This document shows positions 1 through 39,906 of a stretch of DNA of 64,000 bases, in pieces. Made by a program: the position numbers and the translations under genes. Under the pieces are notes generated by a model, which worked only from the letters and a program-made list of their open reading frames with translations, made no database searches and was not told the origin of the DNA. Within the stretch, counting starts at the first letter, position 1. Every line of letters starts with the position of its first letter. The stretch spans positions 18,730,489-18,794,488 of the forward strand of contig NC_088879.1 of assembly GCF_032884065.1 (NCBI RefSeq), given 5' to 3'. The stretch is from Artemia franciscana (taxonomy: Eukaryota > Arthropoda > Branchiopoda > Anostraca > Artemiidae).

Positions 1-430
1 CCCATGGTACTCTGTGGCTGGTCATAGACAGCAATTACTTTTTTTTGTATTTTGGGGCCATTTGACTAAGGAAATACTAGCTTTTAAGTGTTTTAAGCAA
101 TTATTTTCCATGTTCTAATATATTTTTTCGTATTTTTCATTGTTTTCTCGGGGTTAAATAGACCGAGCGCATAAGAAATTCAACCTCGAGAGGAGAGTGG
201 CATAGAGATACCGTTTTCACATATATTTGGGGACCATATTGATAGACCATACTTGCTTTAGAGGATTTTAGGCGATTATTTCCCATATTTTAACATATAC
301 TTAATATTTTTAACGTTTTCTAGGGCTTATGGGTTGAGGTTTTGAGAGTTTTACGAGATTATTCTGCATATTTAATATTTTTTCATATTTTTCATTATTT
401 TCCTGGTTTTAATAGATCCGAGGTATGAAA
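1..430. repeat. Direct duplication, left copy
   Basis: Nearly identical to 1515-1947 in the same orientation, starting at the first base of the window, so the repeat probably continues to the left. The copies share CCCATGGTACTCTGTGGCTG at the start and GATCCGAGGTATGAAAAAA at the end. Confidence 0.95.
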
Positions 431-431
431 A

Positions 432-687
432 AAGTAAGGAGCGACATTAAAACTTAATACGAACAGAAATTACTTCGTATATGAAAGGGGCTGCTTCCTC
501 ATCAACGCCCCGCTCTTTACGCCAGTGTTTTACTGTTTTAACAAGTGTTTTACTGTTTTAAAAAGAAGAGCTGAGAGAAAGAGTCAAACTTTAGCGTAAA
601 GAGCGGGGCGTTGATGAGGAAGCAGCTCCTTTCAAATACGAAGTAATCTCTGTTCGTTTTAAGTTTTAATGTCGCTCCTTACTTTCA
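432..687. mobile_element. Foldback (palindromic) element, copy F1
   Basis: Two arms of about 100 bases are inverted copies: AGTAAGGAGCGACATTAAAA on the left and the reverse complement ending CGCTCCTTACTTT on the right. The inner arms include GCCCCGCTCTTTACGC. There is no coding capacity. It is the best-preserved member of a family repeated through the window, and non-autonomous. Confidence 0.88.
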
Positions 688-729
688 GTTGAAAAAACTT
701 GTTTTTTTTTATTTAATTCCGAGAAAAAC

Positions 730-1210
730 CACAGTTTAAAGTATTGATTTGCATATTTTCATTGATTTTCAAACATCAGCATGGTTCATGCTACTGTGAC
801 ACTATTTAGCTGATATTTTGGATGCCTTGTTGCTCCCTGTGGCATATTTTATCATTTATAAAGTATTTTCAGCCATTTCACTACAAAAATAACTGTACAA
901 ACTGAAATGGACCATTGTGGGACTTTCCATTTTATTATTAGATCATGATACGCCATGACAGTTTATGCCACCATGGCAGTCTATGGCTGCCCTGTTTCAC
1001 CCTGTGGCACCTGTTATCCTCACTTAAGCGTTTTCAGACGTTAGAATATCCTGACAGATGTTTCTTGTTTGAACAGTGGTACTTTCCATTTCATTATTAA
1101 ATCGTGATGCTCCATGTCATTTCATGCTCCGTGGCACTATATATCTGGCACACGGCACCGTATGGCACACATTGTCATTCCCAAAGCATTTTCAGATATT
1201 TTCTTGATAG
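730..1210. repeat. Three degenerate ~160 bp tandem units
   Basis: Units near 745-880, 905-1050 and 1083-1205 share a CATTTTATTATTARATC-like start, a CATG...CCATGGCA middle and an end like AAAGCATTTTCAGATATT. No coding content. Confidence 0.6.
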
Positions 1211-1514
1211 GAATTATGCTTTATCCATTCCTTTGTGTTTTTACTAGCCAATCTTATTACGCCTAGGAATTTTCAGATTTGTTTTGATAAAATGACATCA
1301 AATTCCAGTTCCCCCACTTTTGGTGCCAGTTACAGCGGTCTCATTTCCTATTCTGCTGCCTCTCACCCCGGTTCCAGGTCTGGTTCCACCGGTCCCAATT
1401 GCGCCAGTTCCTGTTCTGGTTCCACCACTTCTGGGCTCCCAGATTCCGTGGCTCCAATTCCACCAATCCTGCTCAGAGTTCCGCCAAATCAAGGATTTTT
1501 TTATGCTGCTGCCA

Positions 1515-1947
1515 CCCATGGTACTCTGTGGCTGGTCATAGACAGCAATTACTTTTTTTTGTATTTTTGGGCCATTTGACTGAGGAAATACTAGCTTTTA
1601 AGTGTTTTAAGCAATTATTTTCCATGTTCTAATATATTTTTTCGTATTTTTCATTGTTTTCTCGGGGTTAAATAGACTGAGCGCATAAGAAATTCAACCT
1701 CGAGAGGAGAGTGGCATAGAGATACCGTTTTCACATATATTTGGGGACCATATTGATAGACCATACTTGCTTTAGAGGATTTTAGGCGATTATTTCCCAT
1801 ATTTTAACATATACTTAATATTTTTAACGTTTTCTAGGGCTTATGGGTCGAGGTTTTGAGAGTTTTACGAGATTATTCTGCATATTTAATATTTTTTCAT
1901 ATTTTTCATTATTTTCCTGGTTTTAATAGATCCGAGGTATGAAAAAA
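1515..1947. repeat. Direct duplication, right copy
   Basis: Second copy of 1-430, offset 1514 bases, with only a handful of differences. It diverges exactly where a foldback element begins in the left copy, so that element either arrived after the duplication or marks its breakpoint. Confidence 0.95.
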
Positions 1948-1949
1948 AT

Positions 1950-3270
1950 CAACTTCAAGAGCAGAGTGGCACAGCGATACACAGTGATATCGCTTACAAA
2001 ACCGAAAGAATGAATTTTACAAAAAACGACATGTTTTAACAAGATCCCAAATAGTTCAATTATTCTTACAAAATACAAAATACTTTACTCGAATCCAAAA
2101 TAGTTGTAACACAATAAAAATAGTTGCTTCAAAATACAAAATACTTGTTATAAAACACAAGAAATCTAACAACATCCAAAATACTTTTTAAAGAACACAG
2201 AAAGTTCAAAAGGAATCCAAAATTGTTCTTACAAAACAAAAAAGACATAAAAGATAAACAACAGTTCTAACAAATCAAAAATACTACTCACAAAACAGAA
2301 ATTACCCTTCAAAAATACAAAAATACTTTACAGAAATCCAAAATAGTTCTAGAAGAATAAAATTTGTTTATTGCAAAATCCAAAATTCTATACAAAATAC
2401 AAAATTGCTTGTTGGAAAATTCTAGAGACATCCAAAATAGTTCTCAAAGAATACAATAGTTTTGAAATAATCGAAAATAGTCCCTACAGAGCAAAAACTA
2501 TTCCCAAAAAATACAAAAATACTTCAAATAAATATTAAATAGTTCTAACAGAATAAAACACACTTATTGCAAAATACAAAATACCTGTTACGAAACACAA
2601 AAATTCTAGCAAAATCAAGTATAGTTCTTAGAGAGTACATAAGTGCAAAGAGAATCCAAAGTAGTTCTTATAAAACGAAAATATTTTTTACACAATACAA
2701 AATTTCAAATAAAATCTGAAATAATTGATACAGAAGAAAATTATTCTCACAAAAAACAAAACTACTTTACACAAATCCAAAACATTTTTTACAGAATTGG
2801 AAATCTATTTATATAAAAATAATAGCTACTGAAAATTACAAATTCTTGTTATAAAACACAAAAAGTTAAAACAAAATCCAAAATCGTTTTTACGAAACAA
2901 AAGTATTTTTTACAAAATACAAAAAGTTCTCAACAAATTCAAATTAGTTCTTACGAAACAAAAATTTATTCCTACAAAATAGAAAAACTGACATAAATCC
3001 AAAATAGTTCAAACAGAATGAAAAAAATGCTTTAAAATACAATTACTTGTTAAATAACAAAATGTCTATCAAAATCCAAAATAGCTCTTAAAGAATACGA
3101 AAAAGTTCAAAGAAATCTAAAACAGTTCTTATAAAACAGAAAAAAAATCTTGTAATACGAAAGTTCTAACAAAATTCAAAATAGTTCTTACATAACGAAA
3201 ATTATTCTTACAAAATAAAAAAAATACTTTCAACAAATACTAAATAGTTCTAATAAAATAAAAATATTCT
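1950..3270. repeat. AT-rich degenerate tandem repeat
   Basis: Many decayed units of roughly 60 bases built around TCCAAAATAGTTCT, ACAAAATACAAAATACTT and GTTATAAAACACAAA. No open frame. It looks like an old satellite. Confidence 0.75.
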
Positions 3271-3754
3271 TGAATCCTGAATTCTTGAATCCTGAATTCT
3301 AGAACATTCGATGCAACTAAATAGGCTTAGGTTGTTTTAAGTCACAGCGGGTTAGGATTGTGAATACGTTAAACTCAGCATTTTTTCATAAACTCGATTT
3401 AATTAGAATAAAATACTTCAAACTACCTTAAATTAGGCTTATAATTATTATGACTAAGTTTTGACCTAAGAAGCTTAGGATAGCTTAGATTTTGATTATA
3501 TTATAATTAATTGCACTTGAATTAGGTTAATTTAGCTAAACTCAAGCTGGTAAAACAGCTTAAACTCACCTAACTCAAAACTTATTCAAGCCTATTCATA
3601 ATAATAGTTTGATTTGAGGAAACGTAACCTAATCTACCCAGGTTAAACCTAGTTTTAATTATAATCTAACCTAACCGAATCTCATTGCATCAAACATGCA
3701 AGATTTCATGAACGGAGACTCAGCACTGGTTAACAATATGTCAAGGTGGATTAT
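3271..3754. other. AT-rich non-coding stretch
   Basis: A short duplicated TTCTTGAATCCTGAA near 3271-3300, then unique AT-rich sequence rich in TTAGG/CCTAA-like words but not a telomere array. No gene seen. Confidence 0.5.
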
Positions 3755-4084
3755 ATCAAACCTAAGCGCAGAAGAAAAGGAAACCTACAATAACTCAAAC
3801 TCAAAACGACCGGAAATTACTATTAAAAAATAAATGAAACCCAAAACGAATAGAAACTAGACCTACGTTGCCTGAGCAGCGTGAAGTGTTGCGGCAGCCT
3901 TTGTCCGGCTTCGCCGAATAAAGTTCTGCGAGAGCAACACTTTGGTTTTGTTTCTTTGCTATCGGTGAAACGCTGAAGTTGTCAGCTTATCGAAGCTTTT
4001 AAAACGTTATGTTCAAAGAAGAACACGATCAGTAATCACATGATCAAAGGCTATTCCTCAGAGTTGAAAAAACAACAATAACAA

Positions 4085-5690
4085 AAGAATACCGAAAGGA
4101 GGGACTAAATTGACTTTATCTTTTTCAATCGTAGACATCGTTACGGATGAAAACTTAGAACAATATCTTATATAACCCAGTTGGTATTATAAAGCTATCT
4201 GTAACTTTTCATGATCAAAATACCATAAATGACACTATTAATTATGAAGAAACTACTATGGCATACTTTTTATCAGCTCATCACGAGCTATCAGTAATAC
4301 CGAAAGAAGGGACTAAATTGACTTTGCAGCCAGTTGAACGTTATCCTTATAAATCGTAGACATCGTGACGGATGAAAACTTCAAACAGTATCTAATATGA
4401 TCTAGTTGGCATTATAAGGTTATCCGTAACTTTCCAGGATCAAAATACCATAGATGACTATTAATTATTACGAAACTGCCTCGTTGTTTTAGGTTATCGT
4501 TTATACCCGTTGCGTAAACACTTAATTCTAGGTTATTGTGAGCATGGGTCGGCTAGACCAAATAGCAAAAGTTACAAGCCCCTTTTCACTGAAGATGATT
4601 GTAGCCTAACAGACGATTATTAATTACAAGTCTCCTACATGTCTTACCACTGGAACCAACTCAGTCTTACCATCAGATACACTGGAAACAAATAATAGGT
4701 ACACCAAAAAGCAAAATTCGCAAACCCCTTATTGCTGAAGATGATTATGAGCTAACAGCCAACCTTTCCCTACAAGTCCTCTACATGTCTCACAATTGGT
4801 ATCGGCCTATTTTTGGTTTCAGTGTGTACCTTACTACTGAAGTTGTCAACCCCTTGTAATTCTCAAACTGGTACATCTTATGAAGGAATTTTTGTACAAA
4901 AAAATGGATGGCATATACTTTGGTCAGCGCATCACGAGCTATAATACCAAAAGAAGGGATTAAATTGACTTTGTAGCCAGTTGAACTTTATCCATTTTAA
5001 TCGTAGACATCGTGACAGATCAAAACTTGGAACAGTAGTTGGTATTATAAAGCTATCCGTAACTTTTCAGGATCTAAACACCATAGATGAAACTCAATTA
5101 ATTATTACGAAACTGCCTCATTGTTTCACGTTATCGTTTCACCCGTTGCGTAAACACTTAATACTATGTTACACTGAGTATGGGTACACCAACTACCAAA
5201 AGTTACAAACCCCTCAGCTTTTTCATTGTTTTACGTTATCGTTTGTACCCATTGCGTAAACACTTAATTCTAGGGTACCGCGAGTATGGGTAAGCCATAC
5301 CAACTAGCAAAAGTTACAAACCCCTCTGCACTGAAGATGATTGTAGCCTAACAAAAAATTATTACTGACAAGTCCTCTGCATGTCTTACCACTGGAACCA
5401 AATTGATCTTACCATCAAATACACCGGAAAAAAATAATAAGTACACCAACTAGCCAAAGTTGCAAACCCCTTATTGCCGAAGATGATTATGGTCTAACAG
5501 CCGACTGTTGCTTACAAGTCCTCTACTTGTCTCACAATTGGTATTGGCCTATTTTTAGTTTCATCGTGTACCCTACTACTGAAGTTGTCAACCTCTTGAA
5601 ACTTTCAAACTAGTGTATCTCACGATGGAATTTTTGTACCAAAAAATGGATGGCATATACTATGATCAGCTCATCAAGACCTATCGATTG
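4085..5690. repeat. 650-740 bp tandem duplication with a partial extra unit
   Basis: The sequence from 4293 recurs at about 4945 (ACCGAAAGAAGGGACTAAAT and onward). The GAAGATGATTGTAGCCTAAC segment at about 4592 recurs at 5333. The larger spacing in the second copy comes from an internal ~95 bp duplication (CCGTTGCGTAAACACTTAAT at about 5140 and again near 5250). A partial unit starts at 4090. Confidence 0.85.
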
Positions 5691-5757
5691 CCTTTGAAAA
5701 AAATTCTATCTTTCTTAGTTCAAAAGTTGATTTTTTTTTTTGCCGTAAGCCAACTTT

Positions 5758-6360
5758 CTAACGTAACCACTTAGAAAGGAGCAAAGGATAAGCTCCAATT
5801 TCTTTAGCAATGACAGAACTTTTAAAGTTTAAGAGGTACATCTGATAACATTTCTCTAGCTCAATCCCAAGTCCGAAAAAACAAACGATAAACCCAGCCG
5901 AAATCACGAACAGAAATGGGTAGAAATAATAGATATCAGCACTTTCGGACCCGCTGAAAAATCCCGCTTTTTTGCTTCTGTCAATTTTTCTATTTATCAC
6001 TCAAAGAAGATATATTGTCTCTGGGGCCGGGTAACTGCCGCATATATTTAAAACTAATAGATCTTAGTCCATCTTCAATTTGAAAGTGGTGCCTGCCTGC
6101 TTGCCTGCTAGAACGGAGCTTTCCACTCGAAAGCAGAAACAAGACTTGATGAAATGAAAGCTTGGCTGCACAACTTCAGATACTCCTCTCTGACATAGGC
6201 TATATAACTCCACTTCACTTCGCACACCATAGTCTCTAACTCGTGGACAAGCAAAAACCATCCTATTTGGCCCCAGGCAAGAGTTCTGCGGAGCTTTCCA
6301 AAATTTAATGTCATAGCCATGAATCCGGCCTGATTTCCACACTTTCCGTGAAAACCGCAC
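5758..6360 (-). other. Two short open frames, unrecognised
   Basis: On the minus strand 6000-5758 reads an 80-residue frame with one hydrophobic stretch (FLFVISAGFIVCFFGLG). 6360-6064 has two overlapping frames of 98 and 70 codons with mixed composition. Splice signals around them are poor. Possibly remains of a mobile element coding region. Confidence 0.25.
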
Positions 6361-6470
6361 AGGCTAGACCCTTAGCAGTTTCCAGGAATAAGTCGAGATC
6401 GGCGGCATAGGAAAAAAAACCGCGAGAAAACCAAATTGTTGCTCTCGCAACACAATTAAATAAACAATCA

Positions 6471-6800
6471 TATCAAAAAACCATACAACAGGTACTAATA
6501 TAAATGACTAAGTAAATCTTAACAAGTGAAACTAAATCTTAAAACAAGCTTGACCTGCATATTCAATTGAAGTATCACTCCTTTTTAGATTTATTTTTTC
6601 ATTTATATTAGTACCTATTATATGTTTGTTTTCTATGATTGTTTTTTTAATTTCTGTTCGTGATGGGTTTCATTTATGCTTCGATAGCAAAATATTTTTG
6701 TTCGTTTTAAGCTTAATTTGCATGTTCAATATCAGCTTTACTCATTTCAAGAATTATATTAGTACCCGTTGCATTTTCTTTGCGATTGCTCATTTAATTT
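6471..6800. repeat. Small inverted and tandem repeats
   Basis: CAGGTACTAATATAAATGA near 6490 is inverted at about 6598-6617. The TATATTAGTACC block then recurs about 165 bases on, near 6753. Non-coding. Confidence 0.6.
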
Positions 6801-6996
6801 CTATTCGTTTTGGGTTTCATTTATTCTTTATTAGTAGTAATATTTGGTCGTTTTGCGCATAAGTTATAGTGATTTTTTATTTCTTCTGATCTCAAGTTTA
6901 ATATGACCTTCACTTTTCTTTGAAAATATTTTTGGAAAGTTTTTTTTTAACTAATTTGAAGAAAATACACATAATGAAATTAATAAAAATGTGTAC

Positions 6997-35671
<28,675 letters not shown>

Positions 35672-35765
35672 AATACTTCCTCGTTTGACTAACAAACGCA
35701 ATCAACAAGGTTACAAGTTGCCATGGTATTAACGAAGGCCATCTATGCCGAGTAAATGGATTTAT

Positions 35766-35779
35766 GTTGCCAAGGCAAC
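35766..35779. promoter_or_regulatory. RFX X-box upstream of the coiled-coil gene
   Basis: GTTGCCAAGGCAAC is a perfect palindromic match to the RFX consensus GTNRCC-N(0-3)-RGYAAC, 95 bases upstream of the ATG at 35671. Further GTTGCC half-sites sit at 35717-35722 and 35787-35792. In animals, X-boxes within about 200 bases of the start mark ciliary genes. Confidence 0.82.
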
Positions 35780-36169
35780 CTGAAAAGTTGCCGCAGTCTT
35801 TGGATGGCTCCGCGACAAAAATGATTTAGGAGAGATACTTCGATTTTATATCTTTACCATCGATTAAACGCTTTAATTGTGAGCCTGTTGTAGTTGAACA
35901 CAATAGTTTAAACCTTAAGAATGATACCTTCTACAAAGAATTTTCCTTTTAAAAAAATGAGGATTGATCCCAAAATATGCTACTTAACACCTTTGATTAG
36001 GCTTTAAAAGGCTTAAAACCTTAAGGCTAAAACCTTAATTTTCTAATTTTTGACACTTCGTCAATGTTGTCATCTTGAAAACGCAAGACGTAATTTTTCT
36101 AAGGATGTATTACACACAAGAATCTAAAACTGACCCAACATATATTTCCTCTCTTATAATTAGGCACTC

Positions 36170-37740
36170 GCTCCAATAATAACTGAAACTAAAAAAAAAA
36201 ACTTTGACAGCAAAAAAGAATTGTCTTTTTATTGCGATTCCAAATATTTCAAGATTAAACATCAAAAGCTACGAGCCTGAGAAAGTTTGACTTATTATCA
36301 AAAAAGGGTTGTAAACAACCCCGAGAAGGCAATTGATCTTGATGAGAATCACACATCGTGATTTCAGAGACCTATTTAGGTGCTAAGTTCCTAATTACAA
36401 AATAAGGAATTTTTGTCGTTTTCTGCCATCAAAGTATGATATTGTCCCCAAAGAGAACCAAATAGCTATTGATTGAAAATTCTCAGATAATGTAATCGAT
36501 GTAAAAGTTTCGCAAATTCATTTTCAAGAAATCCACATCTAGTCCTTCTTGACTTCCGGGAATAGTATCTGTGTATATTTTTATTATTGGTATTTGGAGG
36601 AATAGCGCCCATCCCATTATGAAAATTTAGAGATTATATTCACATGCCTACGGAAACAGAGCTGAAAAAGAAAGGGCGGGGCATCATGATCTTTACCAAA
36701 AAATTCATGGGGAGGGGAGTGTGGCAATTGCTACCAGGAGATTTGTTTAGCAAGTGTATAGGTTAAAATGTCTCGTTTCCTATTTATATACACTGTTTAA
36801 TATATTCTTGTTTCACGGGGTGTCACCCCCTACTGGTGTCCATGGACATCATTCCTATAAATCAAGCTGGTTTGAAGAACTCGCCTTTAACTCCCTGGAA
36901 ATGATGAACCATGTAAATATTTTTTGAATATCGAATATATCTTCGAAGGGTGCAATTTTTTTTGGCTTCCAGCGACGAATACCATTCTCATAGCATTGTT
37001 TTATGAATATAAAACTTGAAAATTAAAAAATGGAGATTGAAGGAGAGAGCAGTAGTCCTCCTTCACATTTAAGGGAGGCTTGGGTCAAACGCTTCGCAGT
37101 AAGAATCTGTAAGTAAAGAACAACCCTTGTCAATAAAAACCGGAACTCTAAAAATTTTTGACTACATCAGATACAAAAATAAAATATTATTCAGGCTAAA
37201 TCTGAATCAGAAAAATTTATTTGCTTTAAAGTTACTCTTTAAATGCTATTAGCAAATGAAAATTTGCATACTTTTAAAAACAGGAATCAAAATCTCCCAA
37301 AAAGGGATGCCATCTTGATGGAGACAATGCAGTGAAATTCAACAGGTGTGACAGACCTAAAGGCACTGTATGTAATTTTTGAAATTGAAAGTTTAATTTA
37401 GACAAATATACATAATTTCAAGATCCAAATATACTAAACGAGCTCTTTTTTTTCAAGGCATTGTAGTATAAAACCAAGCTATGAACTAAAGACTATGTTT
37501 TGAGAGGTGATAGCCCTCCTCATATTTAAGGTAATACTGAGTGGACCATGAAAATCAATCAGAAATTCAATGAAACATTGAATAAAATAAAGAGCGACAT
37601 TAAAATGAAAAGAAATGGTACCGATCGGGGAGGGGGGGCTGCACCTTCCTCAACCGCTCGTTCCCTACAGCTTTCATCAATTATGGAATAATTTCTATTT
37701 CTTTAAGTTTTAATGTTGTTCGTTACTGAGAAAACTTTTT
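36170..37740 (+). repeat. Dispersed-family copy R5 with foldback
   Basis: Contains CATCAAAAGCTACGAGCCTG near 36262 and further family blocks, and ends with foldback F5. Heavily decayed and non-coding. It lies between the two genes. Confidence 0.65.
37588..37732. mobile_element. Foldback element, short copy F5
   Basis: AAAGAGCGACATTAAAATGA on the left mirrored by TTTAAGTTTTAATGTTGTTC on the right, with most of the inner arms deleted. Confidence 0.7.
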
Positions 37741-39190
37741 TTTATTACTATCATTATAGGCCAAGGCCACACAAAGTAGCCTCAGAACATATGCTTTTTT
37801 GTCTTCTATCTATTTTATAGTACAAATAATTTGGTTCAGTTTTTGGTTTTTAATAAATTAGTTTTCGTATGTTTCTTAAAATAGAAGCTTTGAAATTTTG
37901 GTTATTATTGAGCCCTTTACATTATCTATTTCGTTTATAATTTTTTTTTTTGTCTATTCTGTAAAATTATCCTCAAATTAGCAAAAAAGAACTATGACCT
38001 ATCGTTTATCTCAAAAATTATTTCTTTTATCACATAGTCTGGAGTTCATAGTGCTATAATCTTTTAGGTAATCGTTAATTTTGACTTCAAGTGAAATTTC
38101 ACAATTTTCTAAGTGCAAGTGTTTTTGAATTCTTGAATTCAAAATGAAATTCAATTGAATTCAATTTGAGTTTTTTTGAATTTTTGAATTTTCATTTGTG
38201 GTTGCTTCTGACAGCAGCAAGAAATTCCAATGTATTCTGCTCAAATCATTGAGATTTGCATTTAACTCTTACAGCCAAAGAAGAGAAGAACCAGAACTAA
38301 ATTAAGGGAACACAGTTTTAACATAGCTAAGATGTTTCCTCAACAATCTTCTAAGCCGGGCTAAGTTGGGCTAACAGTTCGGCTAAATAGGAAACAAAAT
38401 GAAAGATAGTAGCTTGGACATGTAGTCTACCCCTTGTGCCTACTCCAAAGCGTAGCCTACTCTGTGTAAGGTTTTTATCCACTCCTGAAAGCTTTATTCA
38501 AATAACTCAACTACTTTCAAGATAATAGTCATATAGAATCTTAGAAATATTTTAAGATTATTTGATACTAAGCCTAGGTAGGCCTTGGTGGTATCCAGGG
38601 CCAGCCTATTTGTCTTTTCTGACAGTTTCACCTCCTCAAATAATTCTTCACTATCTGTTTCGATTTTACAGCCTTTTTTGTGTTGTTTACCAGTTTAAAT
38701 GAATATTTTGTAATTATTAGAAATTTTGGAACATTTTCTCTTGATTTTTCAATATTCATTTATTCAATCCTTGCCTCTGATAAGATCTCATGCATATGAG
38801 ATCTGTTACATATCGTTCAAATCAAAATTAACCATGTTCAGAGATTTTTTTTAGTGTCGTCAAACTTACCAATAAGATTTAGTGAGGATTCAATTATTAT
38901 CAAAAGGATCAAAAGTTGCATAAAATTGTGGTTGAATGAGCCCTGGATAAACTGATGCTCTTCTCAAAAAAATTATAGATGGCCCTTTGGAGATTACAAA
39001 CCGACAGACTGTACTACATGGTTATCAACCGGTTTTTCATAGCTTCAGCATAGGCAAAAATTATATTGGGTTATTTTTAAAAATGCTACATTATATTCTG
39101 TTAAATATATTATATTAATTTATACTATATTATAATATTTTATATTATAATGCTGCTAATATTCAGCTTATATTGCTAATATTAATATGA
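37741..39190. other. Intergenic AT-rich stretch
   Basis: Contains a GAATTC/AATTCAAT-rich run at 38125-38195 and short TATAT-rich patches near 39090-39185. No exon or RNA gene recognised on either strand. Confidence 0.5.
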
Positions 39191-39246
39191 AGTGCATCGG
39201 TGAATGAGGCCATTGGTAATGTTTTGGGGTTAAATCACTATCGGCA
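39191..39246 (-). pseudogene. Duplicated fragment of the last nAChR-like exon
   Basis: About 55 bases nearly repeat 39807-39861 of the last coding exon (the part encoding DSDL..K..PMASFTDAL), in the same orientation, some 430 bases past the stop codon. The copy differs by a few substitutions and a one-base loss that breaks the frame. No surrounding exon sequence is copied, so it is a fragment, not a tandem exon. Confidence 0.85.
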
Positions 39247-39528
39247 AGTGTAATTATTTTTTTCAGTAGCCGGATGATTTATTGCTGTCGAGTTGATGCC
39301 AGACAGATTTTAGGAAGTATTGTGAAACTTGGCAGTGGTGGCAGATTTAGAAAATACCTTTTGCCAAATTTTTTATTGACAAAGGTCAAATCCACCCTCC
39401 CCCCCTCTAGATTTAAAAAAAATAATTTTACGTTCTATCTCACTCTAAATTTCCATGACTGGCACCATTGGAAACTGGAAAGTTTTACAGAAGAGAAGCA
39501 AACACAGCTAATAGGACAAGTATCAGAG

Positions 39529-39534
39529 TTTTAT
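39529..39534 (-). promoter_or_regulatory. Candidate polyadenylation signal of the nAChR-like gene
   Basis: AATAAA on the minus strand, about 140 bases beyond the TAA stop. It is the nearest good match downstream of the last exon, so the 3' UTR may be short. The AT-rich setting makes chance matches likely. Confidence 0.4.
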
Positions 39535-39672
39535 TGCGTATTTTGCTTATAATTTAAAATTACTATTTCGTAACAAAGTTGTTTATAAAGATGGCGTTAA
39601 GATCTACAATAAATGACATAACATAAAAATATATTTACAACAGTTAAATTTGTACAAAGAATGACTCATAAA

Positions 39673-39906
39673 TTACAAAAAGAGATACTGAAAACTGAGA
39701 ACGACTAAAGTGAGGAAATAAACGGTAAAGGAGAGACGGTCAATAAGGCGTGCCACAAGAATCCAATTTTTCCTTCGTCGTTTGGTTGAAAAATTCGGAG
39801 GAGGCAGTGCATCGGTGAATGAGGCCATTGGTATTGTTTTCGAGGTTAAATCACTATCAGCATCAGAGTTATGTTCGTCGTGAAGCCTAAGGCTACGCTC
39901 AGATTC
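39673..39906 (-). CDS. nAChR-like gene, last coding exon with TM4 and stop
   Basis: Starts ESERSLRLHDEHNSD in phase 0 after TTTCATTAG. It contains a basic KRRRKN, then WILVARLIDRLSFTVYF and the rest of TM4, and stops at TAA one residue past the hydrophobic stretch. W..VAR.IDR is the conserved pre-TM4 motif. A very short extracellular tail is normal for the family. Confidence 0.94.
   Translation of the reverse strand, partial: ESERSLRLHDEHNSDADSDLTSKTIPMASFTDALPPPNFSTKRRRKNWILVARLIDRLSFTVYFLTLVVLSFQYLFL

Larger units (their letters stand above)
3755..6905. mobile_element. Candidate element bounded by ~100 bp inverted repeats
   Basis: 3755-3856 and 6797-6905 are diverged inverted copies. The best block is AAATGAAACCCAAAACGAAT on the left and its reverse complement near 6806-6830. 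Between them lie a tandem repeat (4085-5690) and two short unrecognised reading frames. No transposase was recognised and no clear target duplication is visible. Confidence 0.45.

Noticed and set aside
3271..3700. Telomere-like TTAGG/CCTAA words
   Set aside because: Scattered and irregular, not an array.
5758..6000. Frame with a hydrophobic segment as the next exon of the coiled-coil gene
   Set aside because: The phase would fit, but the acceptor (GCAAAAAAG) lacks a pyrimidine tract, there is no clear donor, and a membrane segment does not fit a coiled-coil protein.
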